From Eisenbergiella tayi (GTDB lineage: Bacteria; Bacillota; Clostridia; Lachnospirales; Lachnospiraceae): a DNA stretch of 64,000 bases. The DNA is taken from NCBI RefSeq assembly GCF_001881565.1, contig NZ_MPDJ01000009.1, positions 150,387-214,386 on the forward strand, given 5' to 3'. The position numbers were made by a program, and so were the translations under genes. This document shows positions 62,701 through 64,000 of this stretch, in pieces (within the stretch, counting starts at the first letter, position 1; each line of letters begins with the position of its first letter). The notes beneath the pieces are model-generated. The model had not been told where the DNA came from. It was given only the letters and a program-made list of their open reading frames with translations, and did no database searches.

Positions 62701-63370
62701 GAAGCTTTATTTTATACAGGCTTTCCGCGCTTTTCATTTCCGTTATTATTTCCGGGCTTTGTACCTCTTCTTTTCCGCTGATATCCAAATCCACCCGAAG
62801 AGTGCAGGTTTCCATATCCTCATCAAACAGCGGTGTGAGATAAGCCGCATTCACATAGGCTTCCGGAAGGATGTACATCCATACGCTGCGCAGGATTCCT
62901 CCATGGCTGTATGCGCTGACCTGATCCGATTCCTCGTCCATTATCAGCCTCAGCTCCGCCTTTTCCTTTCCGGCCGCCTGTTCCGTAATTTCCGCATTCC
63001 ATGTGAGGAAACCATTCTGATGGGAGGCTATATATACATCATCCACATAGAGGTCCGCAAAACCATTCACTCCCTCGAATTTCAGAACAATCCGGCTGCC
63101 CCGGGGCATCGGGGGAAGCTCTATTTCCTTCCGGTATTCATAATGCCTGGAAAAACCGCTTTTTCTAAGAACCGCCATATCGAAAGGCACGGGAACGGAA
63201 CGGATACTTCCGTCCTGATAGTCCTTCACTTCCCATTCACCGTCCAGGCAGATCACCGGCTTCTCTATTCCTTCACACCACACGGGTTCCGGCGCCAGGC
63301 GGGGAATCACCGGTTCCTCCCGGTTACTCTCCGTTTTTATCGTTCTGTCCTTTATCTGTTCGGCGTTCAT
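59792..63370 (-). CDS. large GH2 beta-galactosidase-type enzyme with malectin-like C-terminal module
   Basis: A 1192-aa GH2 enzyme. The N-terminal sugar-binding domain (residues about 35-185), the Ig-like domain and the TIM barrel (about 300-590) are in order. The acid/base Glu is in IWSLCNESFGGSNF and the nucleophile Glu in LPVLHDEYAHVP. A large beta-sandwich follows. The last 200 residues (after ITNRDERIRYTGTWYPAED) form a malectin/CBM-like module that recurs in the gene upstream. The ATG at 63370 overlaps the upstream stop as ATGA and has GGGGG 7 nt before it; ATG 63376 is the alternative. GH2 members cleave beta-galactosides, glucuronides or mannosides; the exact one is not set. Confidence 0.85.
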   Translation of the reverse strand: MNAEQIKDRTIKTESNREEPVIPRLAPEPVWCEGIEKPVICLDGEWEVKDYQDGSIRSVPVPFDMAVLRKSGFSRHYEYRKEIELPPMPRGSRIVLKFEGVNGFADLYVDDVYIASHQNGFLTWNAEITEQAAGKEKAELRLIMDEESDQVSAYSHGGILRSVWMYILPEAYVNAAYLTPLFDEDMETCTLRVDLDISGKEEVQSPEIITEMKSAESLYKIKLLLKSPDGYEAVSRTESFRARGDGYDTINLDIPEPQLWDAEHPRMYTLEMTLLEEGREIECIRRKTGLRKLTQKGNRLFVNHREVKLRGACRHEISPRAGRALTRELIEQDVALFKEANCNYIRTSHYPPSEYFLELCDENGIYVEDELALAFIARTLPYTQRDPEQTGRYLSHFTEVLARDYNHPSVIIWSLCNESFGGSNFDLLNRYVHRKDPTRLTKFSYPMTIREEHEMPDIWSIHYSEYDTDLAKKRDNVSVGHAPGRDLPVLHDEYAHVPCYNREELRRDPFVRSFWGEGLRLFWDNIWNTEGALGGAIWAGIDETDIYDGGNTQLEWGIIDVWRRKKPEFFMTRKAYSPVKILHCVRNTRENRFVLVVENRFCHTNLSSVRLEWKCGDCRGGCFLPPAGPAKAVKAVICPDNGRLAEDEPIWMAFLDADGIQVDERMLPAERQEGLLPDSAEEQEELFSEPAADRTNRVNTGIEIQCREQETILKGKGFTMAFRNDTGLLAGLWADTEKEGKKRLLTGGPILNAPYLKLGEWYLLSRSVEETPEGAVILLHGGYRETLEMTWRIEVRPDGSFITSYTLLQLFKKLPKQLKLRVGVDCGGLDELGIAYLADPSMDTLSWRTSPGVRQDDDYAWYPEEHISRHTGTAHRFSKGSVWGIKPDIPWSQDMKNDILNGFYDVEYKGTNDFRSTKVNVAEAWLYGSGDSAAIGVVSEETQSGCRTGESRGITGCVRNRKNGNGSIHIRLEPLDPPEWIITNRDERIRYTGTWYPAEDKKESYNGTEMWSREKGAAAECTFTGTGIVWYGPQDTTYGMADVYIDGKRIAHKCSQRAGGVDFSCSCAGYDKKYHIPIFSITDLPDQEHTIRIEVCGEKAEDASDCYIVLDYLRVLTGERTEPVKFMINQAFSFPHLSWGNYRKPPILPEAGTGGTVRMKIVDRKGNSVEEAVDRVIKKGELFPDFKEKIND

Positions 63371-64000
63371 TTCCATTCCCCCTTTTCCCCTCCGGAAAGG
63401 AGCCTTATCCGGAAGGTCTCTTTCCTTCCCGGCACCAGTTCCGCCGCAGGCCGCATATAACAGCCCCGGACAAGACGGGGATAATTATAATCCTGATTCA
63501 CATGCAGCCGGATCCCTTCCGGATATCTGATGCCTTCCACCACCGCATAGTCAATGGATGTATAGGTATTCTGGGCGCCTTCCTGCGCCTCTCCAAGAAC
63601 TGTTACCGTAAGGCTGTGCTCCCCTTCCGGAAGTCCGTGAGCTTCAAACAAAAGCACGCCATACCTTTTTTCATAGCCTCTGCTCATGCCCGGGAAATCC
63701 ACCTTATCCGGGTACTGGCCGGCAATTTCCGCCTCCTGTCCGTCCAGGCAGATCCGGCACATTCCATAATTGATATCCAGCGGGCCGTATAAACGGATTC
63801 CCGTCCCCATAAAGGAAAGATGCATGCAGTCTCCTTTTTTTCTGCTCAGGGTTTCCGTTCCCCTGTAATTGCCGCAGGCATCCTCCATCCGGTGCCAGTC
63901 TCCCGTAAAATGCATACGCCCATCCCTGTCGTTCACCACGGCTTCGGGACTGAGCATGGGATCCTTCTGCAGCCTGACGCTGTCGGATCCGTCAGAATAT
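63367..64000 (-). CDS. C-terminal part of another GH2-type protein, truncated by the window end
   Basis: The frame is open to the end of the window (YSDGSDSVRLQKDPMLSPEA just inside it) and has no start. The 211 visible residues are the same kind of module as the end of the next gene: NDRDGRMHFTGDWHRMED, GTGIRLYGPLDINYGMCRIC and NQDYNYPRLVRGCYMRPAAE. The catalytic part lies beyond the window. Its stop overlaps the next gene's ATG, so the operon continues upstream. Confidence 0.8.
   Translation of the reverse strand, partial: YSDGSDSVRLQKDPMLSPEAVVNDRDGRMHFTGDWHRMEDACGNYRGTETLSRKKGDCMHLSFMGTGIRLYGPLDINYGMCRICLDGQEAEIAGQYPDKVDFPGMSRGYEKRYGVLLFEAHGLPEGEHSLTVTVLGEAQEGAQNTYTSIDYAVVEGIRYPEGIRLHVNQDYNYPRLVRGCYMRPAAELVPGRKETFRIRLLSGGEKGEWK

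Overview
The window looks like a chromosomal stretch of a gut Lachnospiraceae (Clostridia), of the Eisenbergiella/Hungatella/Blautia type. The signs are strong AGGAGG-like ribosome-binding sites, many membrane-linked AraC and YesM/YesN-type regulators, Lpl/Yte-type sugar ABC importers with separate lipoprotein binding proteins, DUF1700, BlaI/BlaR1 and DUF3791 genes, and dense glycoside hydrolase operons. The genus is an inference. I saw no tRNA, rRNA, CRISPR array or prophage.

1-10.8 kb is mixed housekeeping and regulation: an HSL-type esterase; a DUF1700 membrane protein with a partner, behind a near-consensus promoter holding a perfect dyad; a four-gene minus-strand operon with start/stop overlaps (membrane protein, metallophosphoesterase, GNAT fused to a DUF2007-like module, nitroreductase); an XRE protein with a BtrH/C39-like cysteine-protein body; a DJ-1/PfpI gene divergent from a WYL regulator; a relic of an XRE regulator; a DUF3791-type small gene pair; and a tag glycosylase.

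11-22.6 kb is a glycan-use locus on the minus strand: GH88 unsaturated glucuronyl hydrolase plus heparinase II/III lyase (one operon), a membrane-bound AraC sensor-regulator, then binding protein, two permeases and a GH101-like hydrolase, each block closed by a hairpin terminator. The lyase/GH88 pair implies a uronic-acid polysaccharide. 23-33.9 kb holds AraC regulators (one with a GyrI-like domain, one with a cupin domain divergent from a MATE exporter through overlapping promoters), blaI-blaR1, a zinc-ribbon/TPR-like membrane protein, an SDR and a GH38 alpha-mannosidase-like enzyme.

34-40 kb has two URO-D superfamily genes (one keeping, one lacking the Cys metal ligands) divergent from an AraC gene, and an OmpR-type two-component system with a lipoprotein. 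40-49.8 kb is a second importer locus: DUF4038/GH140-like hydrolase, binding protein, two permeases, YesM/YesN-type sensor pair and a GH29 fucosidase. The fucosidase and the permease operon share a 14-bp promoter motif. 49.9-52 kb is an unstable-looking stretch: an Rpn/PDDEXK nuclease gene with a duplicated 3' end and a 344-bp palindromic element with 36-bp perfect termini.

52-64 kb is one compact, translationally coupled minus-strand operon of glycoside hydrolases (a GH2 running off the window end, a large GH2, a GH43/GH32-like propeller enzyme, a GH106-like enzyme and two GH42 beta-galactosidases). None has an obvious signal peptide, so they probably act in the cytoplasm on imported galactose- and rhamnose-containing oligosaccharides. 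The most unusual items are the palindromic element, the URO-D pair, the shared fucosidase/importer motif and the duplicated C-terminal module of the two adjacent GH2-type genes.
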